From NCBI GenBank assembly GCA_001873005.1, contig MNYE01000013.1, positions 1 to 18,191 of the forward strand: a stretch of 18,191 nucleotides of DNA. The letters run 5' to 3'. The DNA is from Dehalococcoidia bacterium CG2_30_46_9 (lineage in GTDB: Bacteria > Chloroflexota > Dehalococcoidia > GIF9 > AB-539-J10). The notes below the pieces were generated by a model. That model saw only the letters and a program-made list of their open reading frames with translations. It searched no databases and had not been told where the DNA came from. Shown here piece after piece: positions 1 to 6,816 of this stretch. A program made the position numbers and the translations under genes. Position 1 is the first letter of the stretch. Every line of letters starts with the position of its first letter.

Positions 1-104
1 CTTATGGGCACCATACCTCTGTCCGCCAAAGCCACCGGCGCTAAGGACATAGTAACCAGGCTAAGACAAATAGCTAGTAGCAGAACTCTAAATAGTTGCT
101 TCAT
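1..104 (-). CDS. Secreted protein, N-terminus only (runs off window)
   Basis: On the minus strand an ATG at 104-102 opens a frame that stays open for 34 codons to the window edge. The peptide starts MKQLFRVLLLAICLSLVTMS and has a textbook Sec signal peptide: Lys at position 2, Arg at 6, a hydrophobic core at about 7-24, and an ALA/D cleavage site near residues 25-28, followed by DRGMVPI. The mature protein is outside the window, so its function cannot be assigned. The sequence just upstream of the ATG (aaaagagcaaa) is only a weak ribosome binding site. The overlapping plus-strand frame at 4-243 reads through repeat DNA and is judged to be its shadow. Confidence 0.6.
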   Translation of the reverse strand, partial: MKQLFRVLLLAICLSLVTMSLAPVALADRGMVPI

Positions 105-129
105 TTTGCTCTTTTCTAAACACTATCCG

Positions 130-201
130 TTCACTTACTGTCATTCTGAGCCCTTCACTTACTGTCATTCTGAGCCCTTCACTTACTGTCATTCTGAGCC
201 C
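130..201. repeat. Three perfect tandem copies of a 24-bp unit
   Basis: Copies lie at 130-153, 154-177 and 178-201. Each begins TTCACTTACTGTCATTCTGA and ends with GCCC. The unit contains TGTCATTCTGAGCC, the left arm of the larger inverted repeat at 139-290, so the array looks like local amplification of one arm of a dispersed element. Because 24 is a multiple of three, the plus strand stays open through it, which explains a spurious repetitive ORF here. Confidence 0.9.
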
Positions 202-290
202 TGTAATGTCATTCCGAACTTGTTTCGGAATCTCACAGGGTAAACTCCGCGAAGAATCTGATAACGTTCAGGGTTCGGCTCAGGGTGACA
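139..290. repeat. Dispersed repeat with terminal inverted arms
   Basis: The left arm TGTCATTCTGAGCC (139-152) is matched by the inverted right arm GGCTCAGGGTGACA (277-290) with two mismatches. The interior holds the tandem copies, a near-palindrome at 211-231 (ATTCCGAAC TTG TTTCGGAAT) and GCGAAGAATCT. No protein is convincingly encoded. This is probably a non-autonomous intergenic element with hairpin potential between the secreted-protein gene and truB. Confidence 0.6.
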
Positions 291-372
291 TGAGAATGGT
301 TGAACCATTACCCTAAATACTATAACGAAAATGAGATAGAAAGGATTAGGTTACCTTCTACTATCAAGCAAG

Positions 373-1008
373 CTACTCCAGAATTTCCCTTAAGTTTTTA
401 GCTTCCTCTACCTGGTAAGGGCCGATTCTGGTGCGGCGAAGTTCCACTACGCTGGCACCAACCCCTAGTTTCTTCCCAATATCATGAACCAGACTTCTAA
501 CATAAAACCCCGAGGACACGTCGCAAGTCAAGGTAAAATAAGGAAATTGGAACTCTTTGAGTTCCAGGCGATAGATGCTTACTTTCTTTGGTGGTATATC
601 CACATTTACACCTTTCCTGGCTAGCTCATAAGCTTTTCGACCTTTTATTTTCTTAGCGGAGAAAGGAGGCGGCACTTGCCAGATATCGCCACGGAACTCC
701 TCTAATACCTTCTCCAGCTCTTCTTTGCTTACTCCCTTGTTGCTCTGCTGTAAAACCTCGCCTTGAGAATCAAAACTATCAGTCTCTATACCCAGGATAG
801 ATTTGACTTCATAAGATTTATCCAGCCCGAGAAACGAGGAAGCTTCCTTAGTGCGTTTGCCCGTGAGAACAATCATCAGCCCTGTAGCTATCGGGTCCAG
901 TGTCCCGGTATGACCAGCCTTCACCTTGGACTTTCTTTTTACCAGCTCTACTACTCGAGATGAAGTGATTCCTTTAGGCTTGTCCACCAACAAAATATCA
1001 TTCGTCAC
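373..1008 (-). CDS. truB: tRNA pseudouridine(55) synthase TruB
   Basis: Isomerises U55 to pseudouridine in the T-loop of tRNAs. The protein has 211 residues. The N-terminal ILLVDKPKGITSS motif and the catalytic segment GHTGTLDPIATG, with the nucleophile Asp38, are intact, as is the later SSGFYVRSLVHDIG motif. It is clearly shorter than E. coli TruB (about 300 residues) and ends soon after the RRTRIGPY motif, so the C-terminal PUA-like domain is missing; compact forms of this kind are known. The start is a GTG (1008-1006), four residues before the conserved ILLVDKP, with no good Shine-Dalgarno in front. It lies downstream of the metF operon on the same strand, separated by about 380 bp, so co-transcription is uncertain. 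Confidence 0.96.
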   Translation of the reverse strand: MTNDILLVDKPKGITSSRVVELVKRKSKVKAGHTGTLDPIATGLMIVLTGKRTKEASSFLGLDKSYEVKSILGIETDSFDSQGEVLQQSNKGVSKEELEKVLEEFRGDIWQVPPPFSAKKIKGRKAYELARKGVNVDIPPKKVSIYRLELKEFQFPYFTLTCDVSSGFYVRSLVHDIGKKLGVGASVVELRRTRIGPYQVEEAKNLREILE

Positions 1009-1112
1009 AATTAGTATAACGAAAAACCGTCTCTCTCACAGCCTCATTAACATTTCTAGAGGAGAAAAATTACTAAATGTTACTTCGGAGGATAAGGCCA
1101 ATTGCGTCTTGG

Positions 1113-1232
1113 CTAGGGCAATCCCACAAACATTATCACCAAGCCCACAGCTAGTATTATGACACCTAAAACTAATAAACTGATCAATAACTTCATGTTC
1201 ATTTCTAAGATCCTTTCTACATGCTCTGCCAT
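1113..1232 (-). CDS. Possible 39-residue single-pass membrane peptide
   Basis: An ATG at 1232-1230 opens a 39-codon frame ending in TAG at 1115-1113. The peptide has a charged N-terminus (MAEHVERILEMNMK) followed by an unbroken hydrophobic stretch of about 22-25 residues (LLISLLVLGVIILAVGLVIM) and ends FVGLP. This amphipathic-head plus transmembrane-helix arrangement is typical of real small membrane proteins and is unlikely in random DNA at this GC content. No strong ribosome binding site is visible and no family is recognised. It sits between metF and truB, same strand, and fills most of an otherwise empty 380-bp gap. Confidence 0.4.
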   Translation of the reverse strand: MAEHVERILEMNMKLLISLLVLGVIILAVGLVIMFVGLP

Positions 1233-1389
1233 ACCGTTCTTAATAATAGAACGAAAAAGTGAAACAAATGATTAGCCCATCTACAAAAATAATGGCAGAG
1301 GTGCGCCGATGAAAAAAGCGCAATGAGTGCTTTAAAACCTCGCTTATGCTCATGTTATCTTGGGAGAGATGGTAAAGCCACGGTCAGCT

Positions 1390-2307
1390 TTAAGGGCGAG
1401 GTAGAAGTCCTGCGGCTTCCATTATCTCAGGCACAGCTTCCTCCCATTCAATAGCCATGAGGTGAATGCCGGCTACACCTTCAATTTGGCGCACTTGATT
1501 GATTATATCTACGCAGAGCTTAATCCCCTCCTTGGGTACTTGCTCCTTAGTTACACCTCGCAGCCGCTCGATAACACTGTCAGGCACATCCATTCCGGGG
1601 ACTTTAGTCTTCATATACCTCGCGGCACCGACTGATTTTATCGGAGCAACTCCGGCAAGGATTTTCACCTTTTCGTGTAATCCCTTATCACACACCATCT
1701 TCATCCACTCGGCAAACTTGTCCACATTGTAGACAATCTGAGTTTGGATGAAATCTGCTCCAGCGGCAACTTTTTTAGCAAGGCGAATTACCCGAAACTC
1801 AAAAGGGTCAGCAAAGGGATTGGCAGCAGCTCCAATGAAGAGGCGAGGCTCAACTGGCATCTCTTCTCCACACTGAAATTTTTTCTCGTCGCGCATATCC
1901 TTCACCATCTTAACAAATTGAATAGAATCAATATCATAAACACCCTTAGCCGTAGGATGATTACCAAATTTCTGGTGGTCGCCTGTGAGGCATAAGATGT
2001 TATTTATGCCCAGGGCTGCTACACCTAACACATCCATCTGAAGAGCAATGCGATTTCGATCCCGACAAGTCATTTGCACGATAGGTTCTAAACCTTGTTC
2101 CTTACCTATGAGGCAAGCCGCCCAACTTGACATTCGCACCACGGCAGTTTGACCGTCAGTAACATTAAAAGCATCAACATGGTCCTTGAGTATCCTGGCT
2201 TTTCTCCTGATCACTTCAGGGTCGGCGCTTTGAGGTGGGCCTAATTCGCCTGTGACAGCAAAGTTTTTGGATTCTAACACCCGTTCTAAGTTACTTTTCG
2301 TCTTCAT
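1390..2307 (-). CDS. metF: Methylenetetrahydrofolate reductase MetF
   Basis: Reduces 5,10-methylene-THF to 5-methyl-THF, the last folate step of the Wood-Ljungdahl methyl branch (also methionine synthesis). The protein has 305 residues and matches the FAD-binding TIM-barrel family throughout: ELGPPQSADPE near the N-terminus, FNVTDGQTA, PIVQMTCRDRNRIALQ, the LCLTGDH segment, and the GADFIQTQIVYN strand. ATG start at 2307-2305 with a GAGGTG site seven bases upstream. It follows metV by 46 bp. Next to MetV, this MetF is likely the short flavoprotein subunit of the acetogen-type MetVF enzyme rather than a stand-alone NADPH-dependent form; that is inference from context. Confidence 0.95.
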   Translation of the reverse strand: MKTKSNLERVLESKNFAVTGELGPPQSADPEVIRRKARILKDHVDAFNVTDGQTAVVRMSSWAACLIGKEQGLEPIVQMTCRDRNRIALQMDVLGVAALGINNILCLTGDHQKFGNHPTAKGVYDIDSIQFVKMVKDMRDEKKFQCGEEMPVEPRLFIGAAANPFADPFEFRVIRLAKKVAAGADFIQTQIVYNVDKFAEWMKMVCDKGLHEKVKILAGVAPIKSVGAARYMKTKVPGMDVPDSVIERLRGVTKEQVPKEGIKLCVDIINQVRQIEGVAGIHLMAIEWEEAVPEIMEAAGLLPRP

Positions 2308-2352
2308 TGTTTCTCACCTCTTTAGCCAGTAATGAAAATCCATAGGTAATTA

Positions 2353-3006
2353 TCAAACTGAAGCTATGATAGCGCTACGCGGTCTTTCCATTTTGCTCCA
2401 GTCTTTTGGTTCCGCGATCTCCTCCAACTTGTCAAGCTCACCTAATTCCTCTAGCTTCTCTACTATTTTAGCCCAAGCACAATCCCTCTCAGGGGATACT
2501 TCACACTTACCATTTTGCGAGCCTCCGCAAGGACCATTTAGCAATCCCTTAGCACAGGCGGTTACAGGGCACACGCCAACCGTTCTACCCAGAATACAGT
2601 CTCCGCATTGGCTACAGACTTCAGTAAAGCGTCCTGGTTCTTCCTCGACGCCGATAAAGAGGGTATTCAAGGCGGGATAAACCAGCTTACCCGGATTATG
2701 ACGAACTACATTTTGCACACCAAGAGCACAAGCCATTACTAAAATAGCATCGCATCTGTCAGCATGCCAACGAAATTCTTTAAGTAGTTCACCAACTAGG
2801 TTATCACAAGCAGTTGGAATCACTACTGACTCAGTGACCTCCTTACCGAGTTCTATCAACTTCTCCTTCATTTCGAGAACCTCTTTGTTTCCTCCAGTAT
2901 GACACAGAGTCGCACAAGTGCCACAGCCAATGAGATATATTTTGTTCTTTTTCTCAAGAAGGGCTTGAATCTCTTCAAGTGGCTTCTGTTCCGTAATCGT
3001 TTTCAT
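2353..3006 (-). CDS. metV: MetV, Fe-S/zinc partner of methylene-THF reductase
   Basis: 217 residues, matching the methylene-THF reductase C-terminal domain family found next to MetF in acetogens. In known MetVF complexes it carries Fe-S clusters that pass electrons to the MetF flavin. An N-terminal cysteine set is C28, C31 and C35 (IGCGTCATLCHTGG). The C-terminal half is Cys-rich: CSQCGDCILG, GVCPVTACAKG, GPCGGSQNGKC and a final DCAW. Its ATG overlaps the TGA of fdhA (ATGA, 3003-3006), and its Shine-Dalgarno (AGGGAGG) lies inside the end of fdhA, so the two are translationally coupled. The coupling suggests the formate dehydrogenase and the reductase are made in matched amounts. Confidence 0.9.
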   Translation of the reverse strand: MKTITEQKPLEEIQALLEKKNKIYLIGCGTCATLCHTGGNKEVLEMKEKLIELGKEVTESVVIPTACDNLVGELLKEFRWHADRCDAILVMACALGVQNVVRHNPGKLVYPALNTLFIGVEEEPGRFTEVCSQCGDCILGRTVGVCPVTACAKGLLNGPCGGSQNGKCEVSPERDCAWAKIVEKLEELGELDKLEEIAEPKDWSKMERPRSAIIASV

Positions 3007-5660
3007 TTCTTAGCCTCCCTTTCGACTTTAACAGCGCAGACCTTATATTCAGGAATTTTTGCTATCGGATCTAGAGCTGGATTGGTTAGTTTATTTACGG
3101 CAGCCTCAGCAAAATGGAAATTAAGGAATATCATTCCCTGAGGAACCCTTTCTGTCTTGGCAGCCCTGACTCTGATTTGCCCACGGCGGGACGTCAATTT
3201 TACTATTGCCCCTTCAGTGATGTCTAGCTTTTGGGCATCCAAGGGATTTATTTCTACTTCGCTTTCAGGGTAAATCTCAGCCAGCCCTTGCGCCCGACGA
3301 CTCATTGAGCCAGTATGAAAATGATAAAGCACCCTTCCTGTAGAAAGAACAAAGGGATATTCTTCGTCAGGCATTTCCGCTGGCGGCAAATACTCCACTG
3401 GCTGGAATAGTCCTAGACCACGAGTAAACCGTTCCCTGTGGAGGTATCTGGTGCCGGGATGGGCCTTATCCAAACAAGGCCACTGCAATCCTCCCTTTTC
3501 CAATCTCTTATAATCAATGCCAGCATAGGAAGAGGTCAATCGGGCAATTTCCTCCATGATTTCAGCCGGATGGGAATACTTTAAAGGATAGCCCATTCTT
3601 GAGGATAATTGAGTGATAATTTCCCAATCTGGTTTAGCCTCACCTAATGGCTCAATAGCTTTCCTTACCAGTTGAACCCTCCTCTCAGTATTGGTGAAAG
3701 TCCCATCTTTTTCAGCAAATGTTACCGCGGGAAATACCACATCAGCTAATCGGGCTGTCTCGGTAAGGAAAATATCTTGAACCACCAAAAATTTAAGATT
3801 CTTTAATCCTTCGCTTACATGAGCAATGTCAGGATCACTGAGCATGGGATTTTCTCCCATAATATACATTGCTTTAATTCTCCCCTCTCCAGCAGCCTTC
3901 ATCATTTCCACTACCGTCAAGCCCGGATTGGTAGGTAGTTTAGCTCCCCAAGCCTTTTCGAACCTCCCAACTACTTCGCTGTCAGCAACAGATCGATAGC
4001 CAGGGAGAAAATCCGGCAATGCTCCCATATCGCAAGCTCCCTGCACATTGTTCTGACCCCGCAGTGGGTTTACCCCACCACTCTCAATGCCTACCTTGCC
4101 GCATAGCATAGCTAGATTAGCTACTGACTTAACATTATCTGTTCCTGTACTATGCTGGGTAATGCCCATAGTAAAGAAAATCATAGCTGTCTTGGCAGTG
4201 GCATACATTCGGGCAGCCTCAGTCAGTTTATCTTGAGGTATGCCAGTAATCTCTTCTACTATGCTAGGGGGATATTTCTCTACTACCCTCTTCAGTTCTT
4301 CAAAACCCTCGGTTCTTTTTTCAACATAATCCTTAGCCCAAAGGTTTTCTTTGATTATGACGTGCATAAGACCGTTAAGCAATGCGACATCTGTCCCTGG
4401 CTTTTGGCGGAGCCAAATAGTGGCATACCTAGTCATAGGGATTCCTCTAGGGTCAATTACAATCAGCCTGGCGCCTTTTTGCCGCACTGCTCGTCTTATT
4501 TTCATGGCAATAATTGGATGTGTCTCACTAGTATTGCTGCCAATAACAACTATCACCTCAGCATTCTCAATTTCGCCAATGGAATTTGTCATGGCACCAG
4601 CACCAAAGCAAGCTACCAAACCGACCAGGGTGGAGGCATGACAAAGACGGGCACAGTGATCGATGTTATTTGTGCCAATAACAGTCCGGGCAAATTTCTG
4701 GAACAAATAATTCTCCTCATTAGTGCACTTAGCTGAGCTCATAAGGGCAATGCTGTCGCTTCCATAATCTTGTTTAATCTGCTTCAACCTTTCGGCTACC
4801 AAGTTTAGAGCCGCTTCCCAACTTGCCTCTTCTAATTTTTCGTTCCTTCTAATTAAAGGTTGCAACAATCTATCTTTATGATTAACAAAATCAAGTCCGT
4901 AGTGGCCCTTGACGCACAGGAGACCTCCATTAACTGAGTTATCCTCAGCAGCACTAATTCCAAGGATCTGGTTATCCCGCACATGAAGACATATACTGCA
5001 GCCACAGCCACAATAAGGACAGACTGTCCTAACCTCCTTTATTGCCCAATCTCTATACTTCCCTATCTTCTCTGATAAAGCTCCTACAGGACATAAAGAG
5101 ACACACAGCCCGCAAAATTCGCACAGTGTCTCCTTCATGGGCTTATCAAAGTTGGACTGATCATACGCTCTAGCACCTTGTAGTTCTTGGCAGGCCCGGA
5201 TGCACATATCACAATGAATACACTTACTTAGGTCCCTGATAATAAAGGGATTATCGTCTTGCAAAGGAATATAGCTTCTGTTTTGGTCAAACCTTATTCG
5301 GCCAATGCCCAATTCGCTAGCTATCTTTCTGAGGGCACATCGATTGCCTTTCTCGCAAATTAGGCAAGCATCAGGGTGGTTGGCCAATATGCGCTCAACA
5401 ACGATTCTTCTTTCCTCGATCACACGTGGGGAATCAGTTCTAATCCTCATGCCTGATTGGATTGGGCTATTACAAGCAGTGAGCAAATTACCATTGCTCT
5501 CATCTTCAACTAAACAGACCCCACAGGAGCCTGTTGGAATAAGATGAGAATCATGGCACAAAGTGGGAATGTAAACCCCGCTCTCCTGAGTAAGTTCAAG
5601 AATAGTCATCCCGGGCCGACCAATTACTTCAGAGCCATTAAGAGTAATAGTGATATTCAA
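3003..5660 (-). CDS. fdhA: Formate dehydrogenase catalytic subunit with NuoG-like Fe-S N-terminus
   Basis: 885 residues. Interconverts formate and CO2, probably in the CO2-reducing direction as the first step of the methyl branch. Domains in order: [2Fe-2S] ferredoxin (C35, C46, C49, C63); His-Cys3 [4Fe-4S] domain (H95, C99, C102, C108); two ferredoxin-type [4Fe-4S] motifs (C147/150/153/157 and C180/183/186/190); then the Mo/W-bis-MGD oxidoreductase, whose own cluster ligands are about C214, C217, C221 and C249. The active-site pair is C340-H341 in HCARLCHAS, so this is a cysteine form, not selenocysteine. The molybdopterin dinucleotide domain is at the C-terminus. No signal peptide or Tat motif is seen, so it is cytoplasmic. 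The start is TTG (5660-5658), overlapping the TGA of the upstream hydrogenase fragment. No NuoE/NuoF-type partner is in the window, so the electron acceptor is unknown. Confidence 0.94.
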   Translation of the reverse strand: MNITITLNGSEVIGRPGMTILELTQESGVYIPTLCHDSHLIPTGSCGVCLVEDESNGNLLTACNSPIQSGMRIRTDSPRVIEERRIVVERILANHPDACLICEKGNRCALRKIASELGIGRIRFDQNRSYIPLQDDNPFIIRDLSKCIHCDMCIRACQELQGARAYDQSNFDKPMKETLCEFCGLCVSLCPVGALSEKIGKYRDWAIKEVRTVCPYCGCGCSICLHVRDNQILGISAAEDNSVNGGLLCVKGHYGLDFVNHKDRLLQPLIRRNEKLEEASWEAALNLVAERLKQIKQDYGSDSIALMSSAKCTNEENYLFQKFARTVIGTNNIDHCARLCHASTLVGLVACFGAGAMTNSIGEIENAEVIVVIGSNTSETHPIIAMKIRRAVRQKGARLIVIDPRGIPMTRYATIWLRQKPGTDVALLNGLMHVIIKENLWAKDYVEKRTEGFEELKRVVEKYPPSIVEEITGIPQDKLTEAARMYATAKTAMIFFTMGITQHSTGTDNVKSVANLAMLCGKVGIESGGVNPLRGQNNVQGACDMGALPDFLPGYRSVADSEVVGRFEKAWGAKLPTNPGLTVVEMMKAAGEGRIKAMYIMGENPMLSDPDIAHVSEGLKNLKFLVVQDIFLTETARLADVVFPAVTFAEKDGTFTNTERRVQLVRKAIEPLGEAKPDWEIITQLSSRMGYPLKYSHPAEIMEEIARLTSSYAGIDYKRLEKGGLQWPCLDKAHPGTRYLHRERFTRGLGLFQPVEYLPPAEMPDEEYPFVLSTGRVLYHFHTGSMSRRAQGLAEIYPESEVEINPLDAQKLDITEGAIVKLTSRRGQIRVRAAKTERVPQGMIFLNFHFAEAAVNKLTNPALDPIAKIPEYKVCAVKVEREAKK

Positions 5661-5875
5661 TATACTTCGTCCTCCATAAGTCCAATTACCACCTTACCTG
5701 CTCCCGCCATCACAGTAGGATGAAACCTCAAATTTATATGTTTGCCAGGGAGCACCTCATCAATTAGGAGGTTTTTAATAGAGGGATTTACAGTATTCAA
5801 AAGGGAGACTGAGCATCCGGTACAGCTGGCAGCCTGTAACCATACTGCCGGAATTTCCTTAACCGTTGAGTTCAT
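5657..5875 (-). CDS. Short protein equal to the N-terminus of a [NiFe]-hydrogenase small subunit
   Basis: 72 residues. The segment VWLQAASCTGCSVSLLNTVN followed by PSIKNLLIDEVLPG and LRFHPTVMAGAG matches the start of [NiFe]-hydrogenase small subunits, where the CxxC (here C18, C21) supplies two ligands of the proximal [4Fe-4S] cluster. Full-length subunits have about 260-350 residues with further Cys/His ligands, all absent here. The reading frame ends with VVIGLMEDEVY and its TGA overlaps the TTG start of fdhA, so it is not cut off by the window. It has the strongest start region of the operon: AAGGAGG four bases before the ATG. It may be a relic, or a small electron-transfer or assembly partner of FdhA that has kept only the flavodoxin-like cluster loop. 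No hydrogenase large subunit is nearby. Confidence 0.75.
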   Translation of the reverse strand: MNSTVKEIPAVWLQAASCTGCSVSLLNTVNPSIKNLLIDEVLPGKHINLRFHPTVMAGAGKVVIGLMEDEVY

Positions 5876-5908
5876 TGTTCCTCCTTGTCTCTTTGTAAGC
5901 TTCGGTAT

Positions 5909-5936
5909 TTTATACTATGGGGCATCAACTTGGCAA
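5909..5936 (-). promoter_or_regulatory. Promoter of the hydrogenase-fragment/fdhA/metV/metF operon
   Basis: Read on the minus strand: a -35 box TTGCCA (5936-5931), a 16-bp spacer and a -10 box TATAAA (5914-5909), each one base from consensus. It lies about 35 bp before the ATG of the first gene, leaving a short leader that contains only the AAGGAGG ribosome site (5886-5880). No obvious operator or riboswitch is visible between them. Confidence 0.6.
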
Positions 5937-6038
5937 TAAGGGGAAGGCGTTTGCGCCACGAAATTATTATTAAGATCTTAACAATTTTGTCTTTGAGCAA
6001 AGCACAATTATAGTCAATTGCAAAAATAATCACGTAAA

Positions 6039-6120
6039 TGTCATTGCGAGGCTGACCAAGTCAGCCGAAGCAATCTCAGAAATAGGGATGAGATTGCCAC
6101 GCCTTCGGCTCGCAATGACA
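6039..6120. repeat. 82-bp cruciform-forming dispersed repeat, copy 1
   Basis: Perfect 12-bp terminal inverted repeats TGTCATTGCGAG (6039-6050) and CTCGCAATGACA (6109-6120). Inside, GCCGAAG...CAATCTC on the left pairs with GAGATTGCC...CCTTCGGC on the right, so nearly the whole element can fold as one long hairpin. Related copies are at 17518-17630 and, partial, at 11446-11504. It resembles a MITE or REP-type element and encodes nothing. Confidence 0.8.
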
Positions 6121-6152
6121 TGGGAGTTATTACCCAATTTCACAAGCATATA

Positions 6153-6182
6153 AAGTGTCACCCATCTATCTGAACTAGATCA
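6153..6182. repeat. 30-bp dispersed repeat, copy 1
   Basis: Begins AAGTGTCACCCATCTAT and ends GAACTAGATCA. It matches 17686-17715 at 29 of 30 bases. Both copies lie close to a cruciform repeat (6039-6120 here, 17518-17630 there), which suggests a composite element. Confidence 0.8.
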
Positions 6183-6207
6183 GTAGTTGCCAGGCATTCT
6201 ACCTGCA

Positions 6208-6252
6208 TGGGCTCACACCTCCTTCATTGGCTTTTATGCCAAGGTGAGCCCA
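6208..6252. repeat. Nested hairpin enclosing a Shine-Dalgarno-like sequence
   Basis: Outer arms TGGGCTCAC (6208-6216) and GTGAGCCCA (6244-6252) are perfect complements. An inner stem TTGGC (6227-6231) / GCCAA (6238-6242) closes on a six-base loop. On the minus strand the single-stranded side holds AAGGAGGTG, followed by an ATG at 6209-6207 that opens a 16-codon frame ending in the 30-bp repeat. It looks like the leader of a lost gene or a mobile-element end rather than an active regulator. Confidence 0.5.
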
Positions 6253-6282
6253 TTATTATAAATCTTTACTATCGCCTCCCTT

Positions 6283-6304
6283 CCCCGAAACTTTCAACAC
6301 ATCC
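6283..6304. repeat. 22-bp direct repeat flanking the toxin-antitoxin module, left copy
   Basis: Starts CCCCGAAACTTT and ends ACATCC. It matches 7171-7192 at 20 of 22 positions in the same orientation; the two differences are both C/T. The pair brackets the toxin-antitoxin genes and their promoter. Confidence 0.6.
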
Positions 6305-6549
6305 ATCAGTGCGACTTGTCCCAAATGTGGTGTCAAGGCATTAGACATATCCACTTCTCGTTCAAAAAAGCTTTTTTTGCGATAAACTGTAGAACTTGGG
6401 TTTTACTTGTTCAGGAGAAATCCTGAATTTTCTCATCCTGTTGCGGGTGTGTCGAGATAAATATACCTCCATGTCTGGGCTTTGGCAAATTTCGAGAAGG
6501 AGCGCATTCATCAGAGCTCCAGATGCCAGATTAAATGAATGGTTTTGGG

Positions 6550-6816
6550 CTAGATTCCTTTGTAGGTGCTTTTACTACGTCGAGCCACTCGCAGGATAAC
6601 CACCACTTGTTGCTCTTTATAGACCTCGTAAACGATTCGGTAGCTTCCTATCCTGATACGATAGGCTCTTTGTGTTCCTTGAATCTTGTGCACTCCCTTA
6701 GGGTAAGGATCATCAGCTAAAGCAAGTATATCCGCTTCTAGCCTTTCGCAAACCTGAAGAGGCAGGCGTTTGAGGTCTTTTCCTGCAGATGGTGAAATCT
6801 CTATTCTATGGGGCAT
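6550..6816 (-). CDS. RelE/ParE-family toxin
   Basis: 88 residues. The pattern matches the RelE/StbE toxin fold: an N-terminal PHRIEISPSAGKDLKRLP strand-helix, the RAYRIRIGSYRIVYEV core, and the C-terminal VVVILRVARRSKSTYK with several basic residues. Family members are usually ribosome-dependent mRNA endonucleases, or gyrase poisons in the ParE branch; the sequence alone does not separate these. The YRIRIGSYRIVY core and basic C-terminus lean towards RelE. The start lies inside the antitoxin gene (11-bp overlap, 6806-6816), the usual toxin-second arrangement that keeps toxin synthesis tied to antitoxin translation. Confidence 0.9.
   Translation of the reverse strand: MPHRIEISPSAGKDLKRLPLQVCERLEADILALADDPYPKGVHKIQGTQRAYRIRIGSYRIVYEVYKEQQVVVILRVARRSKSTYKGI

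Larger units (their letters stand above)
5876..6549. other. Gene-free, repeat-rich interval between the fdh operon and the toxin-antitoxin module
   Basis: Apart from the operon promoter, this 674-bp stretch contains several dispersed repeats listed separately (6039-6120, 6153-6182, 6208-6252, 6283-6304). On the plus strand a short open stretch ending in TAA at 6383-6385 reads SATCPKCGVKALDISTS and then RSKKLFLR; it may be the tail of a decayed zinc-ribbon gene, but it has no start and no family match. Plus-strand frames at 6396-6720 run partly antisense to the toxin gene and do not look like proteins. Confidence 0.5.

Noticed and set aside
130..201. CRISPR-like repeats
   Set aside because: The units abut with no spacers, and there are only three copies and no cas genes.
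4..243. 79-residue plus-strand ORF with repeated FTYCHSEP
   Set aside because: It reads through the 24-bp tandem repeat and a dispersed repeat and lies antisense to a convincing signal peptide on the minus strand. The repetitive protein is an artefact of repeat length divisible by three.
1241..1389. Rho-independent terminator after metF
   Set aside because: No GC-rich stem followed by a T run could be found on the minus strand; the short complementary segments seen are too weak.
3003..5660. Selenocysteine in FdhA
   Set aside because: The expected Sec position is a normal Cys codon (residue 340) and the frame has no internal TGA.
6286..6385. Zinc-ribbon gene on the plus strand (CPKCG)
   Set aside because: Only one CxxC, no start codon and no ribosome site; at best a gene remnant, so mentioned only within the intergenic entry.
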